Counted from the first letter of the stretch, positions 17,905 to 28,373 are shown. The stretch is DNA of 64,000 bases from Candidatus Nitrosocosmicus arcticus (GCF_007826885.1 NZ_ML675578.1:124001-188000); one strand, 5' to 3'. Translations and numbers: made by a program. The notes: generated by a model from the sequence alone, not told the origin.

Positions 17905-20900
17905 TCATTCAAGATAGATTGCTGGCTTAAATGGTCTTGCGAACTTTGCTTTATTTTTAGGATCATAAATTTTGGGGTCATCTTCGTAGTATATTTTGAC
18001 ATTAGTATCTTGAATGCCAAATTCTAAGGATAGTAATCCGGTTCCATCTATCAACGCGTTGTATTCATCAAACAAACCTATTTTTATCCTTCTATCCTGT
18101 TCTGCAGGAGACAACGAAAGAATATCTTCATTAATTTTCTTTATGAAATCTGTATTATTTTTCACCAAATTTGTATGTCCAATCGAAATTGAAGGATCCG
18201 ACAGCAACGATTTCATAACGAGTCCAAAATTTTTGGTTTTAGATTTTACTACCAGATTTAAGACTTTATCATACAGGAATTTTTTATCAGTTGATGACAA
18301 ATAAATATGGATATTTTTCAAGCTTGTATTTTTTGTTACCTTCAAAATTTTATTCAAATCATCAAGCATATTTGAAATCTCGTGTTCAATCTCATCGGTA
18401 ACTGGATTCACAAACTCGCTTTTTATTATGGGCCAATCATTCTGGAAAATGGATTTCTTTTTTGGTTCAAATAATTCCCACAACTCCTCGGCAAGAAATG
18501 GACAAAAGGGTGCTAACATTTTGATTCTTGCTATAAAATAATAAGAAATAACAAAAAGATCTGTATTATTTGCAAACAGGTGATCAGGTTTGGATTCCCT
18601 TCTTTTCTTGTACCATTCAAAATCTTTATCCATTAAATATAGCACTGTATTGAGAGCATCTCTTATTCGCATTTCGTCAAATGAATCAGTGATATCTTTG
18701 ATGGTTGAGTTAACACGATGGAGTAACCACTTACCTTCCCAACCTAGCTCATTTAATAGATGAGATAAGTCGTCGTCTAAAACCCTATGACTGGTAGTAG
18801 TATTTAGCTTTGTTACAAAGTCTGTACCGAATTCATAAATTTCATTTAGCCTCGAATGTATCCCCTTAAGAGTAGAAAAGGAAAAATCGACATCTTGTAA
18901 TAATTCTCCCAAAACTAACATAGCCACTCGGATGGAGTCGGCGTTATACTGCTTTATAGTACTTCTCAGAGGAATTATGTTGCCCATGGACTTGGACATT
19001 TTTTTTCCGTCCATCAGAACAGATCCATTGACCACTATTTGTTTGGGCCATAATGATTTTGGAAAAATTATTGAGTGATTAAAGATGAAAAATGAAAGGT
19101 GATTAGGTACCAAATCTCTCCCAGAATGTCTTGAATCTAAAGGATAATAGTAGTTAAATTCTTCGCGGATTATTTTAGAAAGAACTAAAAACTCTGGTAA
19201 GAGTGATTTATCCAAATAAGAATCGATCTCGATGCGTGACAAATTTCCTGACAGGTTATCATTATCCTCAAGGGCAAGGAAATAGCCAGACTTTATATTT
19301 AAAAGAATGTAATCAAAAAATGCATTATCAATAAAACTGGCATATTTATCCAAATTATGCAAGTTAATGTATTTCGAAATAACATAGTAAACCATGTAAA
19401 TAACAGAATCCGACAAACTTTCAACTATCCAGTCCTTATCCCATGGTAATGGTGTACCCAACCCAGTTTTTCTTGCACAAGCTCTAACTTTGAGCCAATC
19501 AAAGACGTTCTTGAATTCTTTAATTATTTCTGTAGGGATAATTTCCATCGTGTTTAAACATTCAAGCGCTAAGGATTTCCATTCAGCATTACCATAGTTA
19601 AGAAACCACTGGTTGTTCAATAATTTTACATAACATAAAGTCCCGCACCTACAGTAAACTGGTTTGTTTGTCATTTCAAAGAACGGAATGGAATCTCTTA
19701 AAGAATTTAAACGTTCCTTGACTAAGTCTTTAGCTTTTGAAACAGGAACTCCAGAATATTCTAGGGTTCTTTCGTTCATTTTCCCACTATAAAATTCCAA
19801 TGAATAAAGTTCAGATGTTGCCTTCTCCAAATTAGGATCATTTTGATCAGATATAGCGTATTTTTTTAAGAACACCATGGAAGGAATTAATTCATTATCT
19901 CCTTCTGTTTCTTTAATGGTATAGTGCTTGACATCAGTTTCAGTAACAGTATCTGTATTATTATCCTTATCAACTTTACCTGACAATTGGCTATGCTGCT
20001 CTTGAATTTTAGAATCTATTATTACTACAGGAGCAATGGTGTTTAAACTCAATTCAAGAGGGTAATCTGCTGATTGTTTTTTAATATCTAAGAGGGCTTG
20101 CATGTCAAAAGGAGCGTGAGCAGGAACTGACATTACAATTCCACTGCCCTCATCTAAAGTAACAAAGGTTGCCGGCAAAATTGGAATAGATCGCTTAGTT
20201 AGTGGAGTTAGTGGGGATTCAACAAGTGAACCTATCAATTCTTTGCCCAAAAGTGTCTTTATTATCTTTATTGAATAATTTAAAAACTCTAATTTCGTAA
20301 CAGCAGATCTGCTCAAAATCCAATTTTCGGTTTCATTGACAAGGACTCGAATGTACTCCTCGTTCGGATTTATCCAAAGATTGGTTACCCCAAAAATGGT
20401 TTCTGGTCTCAGTGTGGCTACAGGTATGATTACGTTCTCATTTTTAAGCTTGAACTTTATTAATGAATACTCTGTGAATGATGGCTCAATGTCACCTAAA
20501 GTGTCATGCTGGCTAACGGGGTTTGAGTCTTTAGGACACCAACCAACTGGATGAGACCCTTGCTCGATCACCCCAAGTTTTTTGAGGGTTTCAAACTGCC
20601 AAGATATTAGTTTCTTATATACAGGATCAATAGTTGTAAATTCTCGTCTCCAATCAATTGAATACCCCATCTCCTTCATTCCAGCCCTTATCTCGTTATG
20701 AAAATACCTGGCTATGTGAAGAGGATCTTTAAAAGTGAGTATATCTTGGTCACTAATTTTGTATATGTTTCTAAAATTTTCTATTATTTCTTTATCTCCG
20801 GCCTGTACCCTCCTGGCCATACCAAGGATGGGCGTACCAGTATAATGAAAAGCCATAGGAAATAGAACATTAAATCCTCTTAACCTCTTATATCGGGCAT

Positions 20901-21081
20901 GTACATCGGCTATGGTATAGGTTCTTCCGTGTCCAATGTGTTGTGGTGAATTTGGGTATGGATATGCAACAGTAATAAAAAATTTCTTTTGATCAGGAAT
21001 TGGATCTGATGAATTAACTGCATTTTTCTCCCAAATTTGTAACCATTTGCTTTCTATAGAATTCCATCGATTGGCCTCCAT
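17905..21081 (-). CDS. leuS: Leucyl-tRNA synthetase (archaeal/eukaryotic type)
   Basis: The class I signatures are present: HIGHGRTYTIADV (residues 48-51 for HIGH) and GKKMSKSMGN near residue 690. The editing domain carries the conserved threonine-rich stretch VATLRPETIFGVTNLW and, later, GSGIVMSVPAHAPFD. The catalytic part continues with YCRCGT zinc-binding Cys and ends in an archaeal-type C-terminal extension. The 1058-residue length is normal for archaea. Insertions around residues 360-400 are acidic and probably lineage specific. Confidence 0.97.
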   Translation of the reverse strand: MEANRWNSIESKWLQIWEKNAVNSSDPIPDQKKFFITVAYPYPNSPQHIGHGRTYTIADVHARYKRLRGFNVLFPMAFHYTGTPILGMARRVQAGDKEIIENFRNIYKISDQDILTFKDPLHIARYFHNEIRAGMKEMGYSIDWRREFTTIDPVYKKLISWQFETLKKLGVIEQGSHPVGWCPKDSNPVSQHDTLGDIEPSFTEYSLIKFKLKNENVIIPVATLRPETIFGVTNLWINPNEEYIRVLVNETENWILSRSAVTKLEFLNYSIKIIKTLLGKELIGSLVESPLTPLTKRSIPILPATFVTLDEGSGIVMSVPAHAPFDMQALLDIKKQSADYPLELSLNTIAPVVIIDSKIQEQHSQLSGKVDKDNNTDTVTETDVKHYTIKETEGDNELIPSMVFLKKYAISDQNDPNLEKATSELYSLEFYSGKMNERTLEYSGVPVSKAKDLVKERLNSLRDSIPFFEMTNKPVYCRCGTLCYVKLLNNQWFLNYGNAEWKSLALECLNTMEIIPTEIIKEFKNVFDWLKVRACARKTGLGTPLPWDKDWIVESLSDSVIYMVYYVISKYINLHNLDKYASFIDNAFFDYILLNIKSGYFLALEDNDNLSGNLSRIEIDSYLDKSLLPEFLVLSKIIREEFNYYYPLDSRHSGRDLVPNHLSFFIFNHSIIFPKSLWPKQIVVNGSVLMDGKKMSKSMGNIIPLRSTIKQYNADSIRVAMLVLGELLQDVDFSFSTLKGIHSRLNEIYEFGTDFVTKLNTTTSHRVLDDDLSHLLNELGWEGKWLLHRVNSTIKDITDSFDEMRIRDALNTVLYLMDKDFEWYKKRRESKPDHLFANNTDLFVISYYFIARIKMLAPFCPFLAEELWELFEPKKKSIFQNDWPIIKSEFVNPVTDEIEHEISNMLDDLNKILKVTKNTSLKNIHIYLSSTDKKFLYDKVLNLVVKSKTKNFGLVMKSLLSDPSISIGHTNLVKNNTDFIKKINEDILSLSPAEQDRRIKIGLFDEYNALIDGTGLLSLEFGIQDTNVKIYYEDDPKIYDPKNKAKFARPFKPAIYLE

Positions 21082-21511
21082 TTCCTCTTCACTATCCTCA
21101 TTTAAACAATTTGGCTACGACTATTTCAAAATTCGTAATCTGCTTCTTAAGAATATTTTTTTTTGACGGTAGGTGAAAAGATGTTTTACCTTTAACAGCA
21201 AAGCCTTGAATAATGCTACGATTTGACTGGAATAATAATGATAAATGATCAATGTCAATACAATTTAATTTCACAATTCTAAAAAAATTGTTCCCTGTTA
21301 TATTTAGGTTGTCAAATCAAAAGTAAAAACATTCAGAAAGAACCAGTCAAAAAATCAATTAGAATCGTATCTATATGATTAGATGGCTATAATTTTGGAC
21401 TCGAACCTGCCATTTTAGTTTGTGATCGAACACTCTGTATTCTTTTTTTGGTTAGAATGGATTGAAAGGTTTATTCTGAAACGCTTAATTTAAACTTGCA
21501 GCGAAAATAAT
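21082..21511. other. Divergent promoter region between leuS and a membrane protein gene
   Basis: 430 bases without a supported gene. It should contain the two divergent promoters. A short run at 21401-21415 looks like a tRNA T-loop on the minus strand, but no cloverleaf can be built around it. Confidence 0.45.
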
Positions 21512-22471
21512 ATGATATTGAATAAGTACCAGAATTATTCGAAATATAAAAGCGGACTAGCAGTTCCATTATTGATTGGTACGGTTTTATTCTTTATCCT
21601 TTATTTCTATTCTCGCCTTACTTCGCCAGGCGTCGAAATATTCTTATCTGATTCATTATACTCACTTGCTGCCACAGTGATGATAGCGTATTTGGCTTGC
21701 CTTTTCCTTTTTTATTTAAGCATTCACAAGTATTTTTTTTCAAAGTCAAAAATTGAAAACAATCCTGTACATTTGTTATACCATTTGCAATTTCCTTTCA
21801 GGGCAACAAAGTATAAACTCATTTTTGTAATTTCTAGTATGATTTATTTTATATTTTTTGGGTTTCTTTCAAATATCTTTATTTATTTCTTAGATGAAAA
21901 CACTGTTTTTTCAATTTACCCTGTTCCTCCGATTGACCATGGGGAAGACGAAACAAACGGATCTCATAAAACTAATCATCACCAAAATGCAAACGAGACA
22001 GAAAGTCTAAGTACTTTTCAAGATAGTAACATAGTATACCCTACTTACAAACTTATTATTTGCTGCAATTACATTGGCTATCTCCCAATGCTAATTCTTC
22101 AATTAAGTGAAAGTCTGTCTATTCTGATAATACCTCTGAATTTAATAATTGGGATAACACTTGCCTTTTTAGTTGGCCTAAATGTTACTTTAAATCTATT
22201 CATTTTATCAAAGAACAGAGCAATTAAAATGTCGAAAAGAAACCTATTTGGGGTTGTAGGAATTTCTACTGGCTTATTTGTAGGATGCCCAACCTGCACA
22301 GGTAGTTTGTTTTACTCTCTAGTGGGATTTAGTTCTATGGTGCTTTTATCATCACTAAACATCTACCAAATCTTATTTGTGGTTATTAGTATACCAATGC
22401 TCTTGGGATCATTAATTTTGATGATGAAAATACTTCGAACAACTTATCTTAATTCTTGTCAAATAAAATGA
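21512..22471 (+). CDS. Polytopic membrane protein with intramembrane CPTCTGS motif
   Basis: About six to seven transmembrane helices are predicted. A His/Asn-rich loop (HGEDETNGSHKTNHHQN) lies between helices 3 and 4. Near the C-terminus, GLFVGCPTCTGSLFYSLVG places a CxxC pair at a helix end, a motif that could be redox-active or bind metal. I do not recognise a characterised family. It is transcribed alone and faces the EF-2 gene tail to tail. Confidence 0.6.
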   Translation: MILNKYQNYSKYKSGLAVPLLIGTVLFFILYFYSRLTSPGVEIFLSDSLYSLAATVMIAYLACLFLFYLSIHKYFFSKSKIENNPVHLLYHLQFPFRATKYKLIFVISSMIYFIFFGFLSNIFIYFLDENTVFSIYPVPPIDHGEDETNGSHKTNHHQNANETESLSTFQDSNIVYPTYKLIICCNYIGYLPMLILQLSESLSILIIPLNLIIGITLAFLVGLNVTLNLFILSKNRAIKMSKRNLFGVVGISTGLFVGCPTCTGSLFYSLVGFSSMVLLSSLNIYQILFVVISIPMLLGSLILMMKILRTTYLNSCQIK

Positions 22472-22521
22472 TTGATTGATTCAAATTCCTATAGAAAAGT
22501 AGAGGGTGAATCCCTAGTTTC

Positions 22522-24738
22522 TTAATCTTTATCTATGAATTCATCGGCTGATGGAGGTTCTGGATTGATTCCCTTTCTTTTCCTTATATCAGTAATAATA
22601 CTTCTAAGGACTGATTGAGGAACTGCTTGCCATGTCTTAAAATAGGTACTCCACATTGCTTTTCCAGCTGTTCCCCCTCTCATCAATTCAGACAAATCAA
22701 AAGTTTCTGAGGCAGGTACTTCACCTAAGATAATAGCAATTATGCCCTTTTGATCTACATTTAGCAATTTACCCCGCTTACCGGATAATATTCCCGCTAC
22801 TGTACCTATCTGTTCCTGTGGACATTTTACTTCTATCCCTAGGATTGGTTCCAACAACACCGGATCGGCTATCAACATAGATCCCAGCATAGCTCTTCTA
22901 GTTGCAGGCATTAATTGAGCCAAACCCCTGTGAGCTGGATCCTCGTGAGGGACAAAGTGGTGTAATACAAAGCGTAAACCCCTGACAGATTCTTGAGCAA
23001 TTGGCCCTGAATGAATTACATCATCAAAACCTGATTTTATTGAATCCATGGATTCTTGAATAAATTGAACTCCTTTCGTCTCGTCAGAAAGCATATTCCC
23101 ACTTCGGTCAACAGTAACGACACTCCTAGCGTCATCTGTACTCCAACCCTTTTCCCTAAGGAGACGAGACATTTCCTTCTTGTCCATATCTTCGCGTAAT
23201 TGTCCTGTTCTAATCATATCAATAACTTCCTCACTCAACGGCTCTACCCTCAAAAATATCTTATTGTGTTTGTTTGGTGATTTGCTCATTATTGGTCCTG
23301 CTCTTCCCCTAATAGTTTCTCTATAGTTGATTAAAGGCTGCGTCGTTTTAATATCTAGGCCTAATTCTTGCAACAAAGAAGTTGCAATCTCAAGATGCAA
23401 GACTCCCATGCCCGCCATTAATGTTTCTCCACTTTCTTCATTAATCTTTACAATAAGGTTTGGATCCTCAACTGTTATCCTTCTCAATCCTTCAACAAGT
23501 TTTGGTAAATCTTTAGGATGTTTTGGTTCTACAGCGATGGTAACTACAGGTTCAGAAACGTATTTTATGGATTCAAATGCAGGAACGTTTTTAATAGAGG
23601 AAATAGTTTCACCTGCTACAGCATAATCTAACCCTAATAAAGCTGGAATATTACCACATGGAATTACACTTACGACCTCCCGTGTGTTACCCATATAAAT
23701 ATTTACAGACTGTACTTTTCCAGATCGCTTAGCATCTATAAGAAAAACTTCGTCTCCGTCTTTTATAGTACCAGAAAATAATCTACCAGTGGCGACCCTT
23801 CCCGCTTGGGGATCAACGTTAATTGTTGTTACCATCATTAAAACCGGTCCATTTTCATCACAATTTAAGAGGGCTTTTCCAATGTCAGAATCTAAATCAC
23901 CCGGCCAAATTTTGGGGATTCTATATTTTTGTGCCACATGAGGTGGAGGATGATGTTGAACCACCATGCCTAATACCGCGTCATGCAAAGGTGCTCTTTC
24001 AGCTAGCTTCTTAATAGAAGTAGGATCGGTAGATGTGTATGCATCATAAACGTCTTTGAAGCTGATCCCTTTTTTCTGAGCTACCTTGAAATTAAATCCC
24101 CATCTATCCTTAGCCGATCCAAATGCAACCGTATTCCCCTGGATGCTTACCTTCCATTTTTCCTTCAGTTCGGGTTCGGCATAAAGATCTACTAATCTGT
24201 TAAACTCTGCGATTATGTTAGAAAGCCACTTTTGCATGGCTGCAGGGTCCAAACGCAATTCTTTGACCAGCCTGTCTATTTTGTTAATATACAATACTGG
24301 TCTAACCCTTTCCTCTAGGGCTTGCCGTGTTACTGTTTCGGTCTGCGTCATTATACCCTCTACCGAATCTGAAACTACAACGACTCCATCAATTGCTCTC
24401 AGGGCTCTAGTTACTCTGCCAGTAAAATCAATGTGCCCAGGTGTATCTATCATATTTATGACATATTCCTTACCATCATCATTTTCATAGAATAGAGTTA
24501 CATTTGCTCCTCTAATTGTCATCTGTCTATTCTGTTCTAGTTTCATTGAATCCAAGGCCAATGCTTGTCCTGCAACACTTGGGGAAATAATTCCCGAAGC
24601 GGCCAAAAGACTATCGCTCATCGTAGTTTTTCCGTGATCTACATGAGCAATAACTCCGAAATTTCTAATTTGATCTTTATTTCCAATAATCCTGAGAATA
24701 TCTTGAGTCGATTTAAACTTGGGCATCCTATATTTCAA
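22522..24738 (-). CDS. fusA: Translation elongation factor EF-2
   Basis: The G domain shows AHVDHGKTT (P-loop), DTPGHIDF and NKIDR. All later EF-2 domains are present, with the C-terminal AHRGLAQLMPATRRAM holding the conserved His that is the diphthamide site in archaea and eukaryotes. The 738-residue length is normal. EF-2 moves tRNA and mRNA through the ribosome using GTP. The ATG at 24738 is chosen since the G domain begins about 20 residues later. Confidence 0.97.
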   Translation of the reverse strand: MKYRMPKFKSTQDILRIIGNKDQIRNFGVIAHVDHGKTTMSDSLLAASGIISPSVAGQALALDSMKLEQNRQMTIRGANVTLFYENDDGKEYVINMIDTPGHIDFTGRVTRALRAIDGVVVVSDSVEGIMTQTETVTRQALEERVRPVLYINKIDRLVKELRLDPAAMQKWLSNIIAEFNRLVDLYAEPELKEKWKVSIQGNTVAFGSAKDRWGFNFKVAQKKGISFKDVYDAYTSTDPTSIKKLAERAPLHDAVLGMVVQHHPPPHVAQKYRIPKIWPGDLDSDIGKALLNCDENGPVLMMVTTINVDPQAGRVATGRLFSGTIKDGDEVFLIDAKRSGKVQSVNIYMGNTREVVSVIPCGNIPALLGLDYAVAGETISSIKNVPAFESIKYVSEPVVTIAVEPKHPKDLPKLVEGLRRITVEDPNLIVKINEESGETLMAGMGVLHLEIATSLLQELGLDIKTTQPLINYRETIRGRAGPIMSKSPNKHNKIFLRVEPLSEEVIDMIRTGQLREDMDKKEMSRLLREKGWSTDDARSVVTVDRSGNMLSDETKGVQFIQESMDSIKSGFDDVIHSGPIAQESVRGLRFVLHHFVPHEDPAHRGLAQLMPATRRAMLGSMLIADPVLLEPILGIEVKCPQEQIGTVAGILSGKRGKLLNVDQKGIIAIILGEVPASETFDLSELMRGGTAGKAMWSTYFKTWQAVPQSVLRSIITDIRKRKGINPEPPSADEFIDKD

Positions 24739-24988
24739 AAAAGTTTTTTTAGGGTTATTAAACCTTCCTTGTGTAAAATAATGCCTAAAAAAAAGAGTAA
24801 ACTAGGGTTGAACTTTTTAATTTTCCAAAGTTTATTTCAAGATATAAAAAGTTTATTCATTCTATTCATTTAGCCTGATCTGGATGATATAAAAAAATTA
24901 AATTCCATTTAGGGAAATAATTTTAGTAGAAAATTGCTCAATCTGATAACTTATATGACAACAATTGATCTAAAAAAAATGTTAATTC

Positions 24989-25822
24989 ATGGTGCTAGAA
25001 ATTAGAGTAGGGCATACACCCGACGCTGATGATGCTTTCATGTTTTATGCCATAGAAAATGAGCTCATCCCAATGGGAGACTTTAAAATTATACACCAAG
25101 TAGATGATATAGAAAAACTAAACAAACAGGCAATTAATCATGAGATAGAAATTACCGCAATATCTGCGCATGCACTTGCATTTCTCAAAGATTATAAAAT
25201 ACTAAACAGTGGAGGCAGTTTTGGAATTAATTACGGCCCAATTCTTATTTCTTATAAAAAGTCTTTAGATGATATATCAAGTAACATTGTCGGAATCCCC
25301 GGATATATGACTTCTGCTTATCTTTTGATGTCAATAGCCCTGGGGAAGTTAAATTGCATTGAAATGCTATTTAGCGAGATACCTAAAGCGATTATTAAAG
25401 GAACTGTTGACTATGGACTGGTAATACATGAGTCCCAGGTAACATATCCTAAGCATGATTTTAATAAATTATTTGATTTGGGAGAATGGTGGAATGAAAA
25501 AACTAACGGCTTGCCCGTCCCACTAGGAATCAATGTGGCTAGTTCCAAATTGATGAATAATTCTAAGATTAAAGCCTTTGACAGTCTGCTACAAAATTCA
25601 ATAAGATACGGTCTAAATCACCTCGAAGATGCTATGGAATTTTCTACCAAGTATGGTAGGGGAACAGAAAAATCAACGCTGACCAAATTCGTGAAAATGT
25701 ATGTGAACGAGTACACTGTAGATATGGGAAAAGATGGAAAAGAGGCAATCTCTAGGATGTTTGAAATGGCACGAGAAAAAGGCATAATTAATAGCAACCC
25801 CCCCTTAAACTATTCTTATTGA
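24989..25822 (+). CDS. mqnD: MqnD: 1,4-dihydroxy-6-naphthoate synthase (futalosine pathway)
   Basis: The start VGHTPDADDAFMFYA and later SGGSFGINYGPILIS match MqnD, a periplasmic-binding-protein-like enzyme that cleaves cyclic dehypoxanthine futalosine to dihydroxynaphthoate. VIHESQVTY and LPVPLGIN are further family motifs. It has no signal peptide, as expected for a cytosolic enzyme. mqnE and mqnC follow within 1.5 kb, though on alternating strands, which supports the assignment strongly. Confidence 0.9.
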   Translation: MVLEIRVGHTPDADDAFMFYAIENELIPMGDFKIIHQVDDIEKLNKQAINHEIEITAISAHALAFLKDYKILNSGGSFGINYGPILISYKKSLDDISSNIVGIPGYMTSAYLLMSIALGKLNCIEMLFSEIPKAIIKGTVDYGLVIHESQVTYPKHDFNKLFDLGEWWNEKTNGLPVPLGINVASSKLMNNSKIKAFDSLLQNSIRYGLNHLEDAMEFSTKYGRGTEKSTLTKFVKMYVNEYTVDMGKDGKEAISRMFEMAREKGIINSNPPLNYSY

Positions 25823-26051
25823 AAGTGCAGACTTAATGCCAACCCATTCTGCACCTCCTGTTACTGCCCGGATATGACAAAGTTAGTAATAGTTTCGTGT
25901 AGGCCTGTTTTTTATTTTTATTTTTAAATTCCGTAAAACATAATTATGTCAGGACGGAGCGACCTACCTTAAGTTAAGCGAGTTTAGTGGATTTAGTGAA
26001 TCATGGATATCAAATGAAAACCAAGATTATGCTCTTAAAGCAAATACATTA
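25823..26051. other. Intergenic stretch with an open frame running into mqnE on the opposite strand
   Basis: From 25944 a plus-strand frame without a start codon reads like protein (LSEFSGFSESWISNENQDYA, then LKANTLLDWIKK) and continues opposite the mqnE end. It is probably a gene remnant. Nothing else is supported. Confidence 0.25.
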
Positions 26052-27143
26052 TTAGATTGGATTAAAAAAAGTATCTCTTTGTACGGGGTTTCGCTTTATT
26101 TCACAGATCAAAAATTTCAGCTCTTGTATAGATATTTGATTTGGTTTGCCTGCAGCCTTAAAAATCTCCTCTGAAAATGCTGTACCTACCAAGTCATTTC
26201 CTCCATAGCATAATGCAACTTGAGCCAATTTTTTTCCTAAAGCTATCCAATAGACCGAGACATTTTTGAGTGCCTTGCCGAGCAAAAGTCTTGATATCGC
26301 TATTATTCTCAGATCATAAGTTGATGGGCTTTCGGATGTAAGAGTGTGTTCTCGCTCGAGCTGCGTATTCTCCAAGCTAAATTTTAGTGGGATAAATGTG
26401 GTAAATCCACCGGTTTTCTTATTTAATTCCCTTAGCTTAATGATATGATCAACAATGTCTTCTGGCGTTTCAATATGGCCGAAAAGCATTGTGCAATTAC
26501 CTTTCAACCCTATTCTATGGGCTTCATATACCGTGTTTAACCACTCATCCCCTGAACATTTGCCCAACACAATCTTGTCACGGGTTTGCTTACTGAATAT
26601 CTCTGCACCACCCCCAGGCAATGCATCCAGGCCTGCATTCTTCAGCCTCTCTAATACTTCTTTGATTGAATTTTTGGTTACTTTTGATATAAAAAAAATC
26701 TCGGCTGGCGTAAGGGCCTTAATTATTACCTTAGGAAAACGAGTTTTAATCGATTTAAACATGTCCTCATAATATTCCATTCCCAATCTAGGGTTAAAAC
26801 CTCCAACTATATGCAATTCAGTGGCACCTAAGTCATTCAAGGCAAACTCGGCCCTTTTTATAATTTGCTCATTTGAAAGTGTGTATGCATCATCATCTTT
26901 CTCCTTTCTATAGAAAGCACAAAGCTGACAACTTGCAGCACAAACATTAGTGTAATTTAGGTAGTAGGATGAAACAAAACTAACGTTATCACCACGAATT
27001 TCTTTTCTCAATTGATTCGCAGCATTCCCTAGCAAAAAAAGATTTTCATTTTTGAGTAAATCGACTCCATCATTAAATGTTAACTCATCGCCTGACATGA
27101 CTTTCTCTAAGGCAGCAGTTGGTCTGACTACGGTATCGGACAA
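26052..27143 (-). CDS. mqnE: MqnE: aminodeoxyfutalosine synthase (radical SAM)
   Basis: C68, C72 and C75 in NVCAASCQLCAFYRK bind the 4Fe-4S cluster. HIVGGFNPRLGMEYYEDM, LKALTPAEI-type sequence, and GLDALPGGGAEIF match the MqnE/MqnC family. The GGFNP rather than GGHNP after the first strand, and the pattern TMLFGHIETPEDIVDHI, fit MqnE better than MqnC. It catalyses adduct formation in the first committed futalosine-pathway steps. The paralogue mqnC is divergently transcribed 102 bp away. Confidence 0.88.
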   Translation of the reverse strand: MSDTVVRPTAALEKVMSGDELTFNDGVDLLKNENLFLLGNAANQLRKEIRGDNVSFVSSYYLNYTNVCAASCQLCAFYRKEKDDDAYTLSNEQIIKRAEFALNDLGATELHIVGGFNPRLGMEYYEDMFKSIKTRFPKVIIKALTPAEIFFISKVTKNSIKEVLERLKNAGLDALPGGGAEIFSKQTRDKIVLGKCSGDEWLNTVYEAHRIGLKGNCTMLFGHIETPEDIVDHIIKLRELNKKTGGFTTFIPLKFSLENTQLEREHTLTSESPSTYDLRIIAISRLLLGKALKNVSVYWIALGKKLAQVALCYGGNDLVGTAFSEEIFKAAGKPNQISIQELKFLICEIKRNPVQRDTFFNPI

Positions 27144-27245
27144 TATAGACTATGATATGTAAAAAAATATAAGTGCTTTTAATGTCTAAAGGCATTTATC
27201 TAAAATCAAAGAATAAATTATACCAAGGTTAAGTTTAAACAATCA

Positions 27246-28373
27246 TTGCAAAATACTCAGGTTCATCATGATATTTTTAAAGACTCTGAAATTGAAGATA
27301 CAATAAATAGACTTTTAGAAAATCATGATATTAAGTTAAATGATATTATTTACCTATTAGAATCACAAGAGATCCAACGTCTCGGGCTAGTTGGTAACTC
27401 AATCAGGGAAAACATGTTTGGTAAAAATGTCACTTTTATTAATAATATTATATTAAATTATACGAATGTTTGTATTACTTATTGTAAGTTTTGCGCCTTT
27501 TATAGACCGCCTGGACACGAAGAATCCTACACCGTCTCAAAAGAAGAAATTTTAAATAGAGTCGTTTTCGCCAAGGCTAACTATGATATAAAACAAGTCC
27601 TCTTTCAAGGCGGGCATAATCCAAAGTTAAATACAGAATATTTTGAAGATATTTTTAGGACACTCAAAGCTAAATGTCCAGATGTCGCAATTCACGGATT
27701 GTCAGCTTCGGAGGTAGATATGATTTCACGGGTAGATAGAACATCGCCACTAGAGGTATTGGATCGGTTACAAAACGCAGGTCTTGAATCATTACCTGGG
27801 GCAGGCGCCGAAATTCTGGTTGATGAAGTTAAAGACGTTATAAGTCCACTCAAAATATCTAGCCAAACATGGTTAGACATCATGGAAAAGGCCCACAGCA
27901 TCGGAATAAAATCTTCGGCCACGATGATGTATGGAACTGTGGAGTCTGTAGAACAAAGGGCTCGTCATATTCTTAAAATTGCAGATTTGCAAAGAAAAAC
28001 CAAAGGGTTTATGGCATTCATACCCTGGAGTTTTGAACCCAATAAAACAGAAATTCAAGATAGTGGGTTGGTGCAACATCCTATGGGTGGATTCGAATTA
28101 TTGAAGATGATTTCAGTGTCAAGGATAGTCTTTAATGGTCTAATAGATCACCTCCAGTCATCGTGGCTTACAAATGGAATTGGAATGGCGCAATTAGCAA
28201 TTTATCATGGATCAGATGACTTTGGAGGAACACTCATTGGAGAAGAAGTTGTTAGTGCAACCGGTGCACGATCCACAGAATTATTGTCAAACAATATAAT
28301 CACTGCAATTAGAGCGATGGGATACAAACCAGCAGAAAGAAACAACTCATATGATATCGTAAAACAATACTAG
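27246..28373 (+). CDS. mqnC: MqnC: cyclic dehypoxanthine futalosine synthase (radical SAM)
   Basis: C76, C80 and C83 in NVCITYCKFCAFYRPPGHEE form the radical SAM cluster site. QVLFQGGHNPKLNTEYFED, GLESLPGAGAEILVDEV and the C-terminal GGTLIGEEVVSATGA are MqnC signatures. The enzyme closes the spiro ring of dehypoxanthine futalosine, the substrate of the mqnD product. A TTG start at 27246 fits the family N-terminus; no better ATG exists. Confidence 0.9.
   Translation: MQNTQVHHDIFKDSEIEDTINRLLENHDIKLNDIIYLLESQEIQRLGLVGNSIRENMFGKNVTFINNIILNYTNVCITYCKFCAFYRPPGHEESYTVSKEEILNRVVFAKANYDIKQVLFQGGHNPKLNTEYFEDIFRTLKAKCPDVAIHGLSASEVDMISRVDRTSPLEVLDRLQNAGLESLPGAGAEILVDEVKDVISPLKISSQTWLDIMEKAHSIGIKSSATMMYGTVESVEQRARHILKIADLQRKTKGFMAFIPWSFEPNKTEIQDSGLVQHPMGGFELLKMISVSRIVFNGLIDHLQSSWLTNGIGMAQLAIYHGSDDFGGTLIGEEVVSATGARSTELLSNNIITAIRAMGYKPAERNNSYDIVKQY

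Noticed and set aside
17717-17908. A 63-codon minus-strand ORF downstream of leuS
   Set aside because: No domain, signal or ribosome site; its start overlaps the leuS stop and the composition is not protein-like.
21401-21415. A tRNA T-loop-like stretch on the minus strand upstream of leuS
   Set aside because: No matching T-stem, acceptor or anticodon arm can be formed around it.
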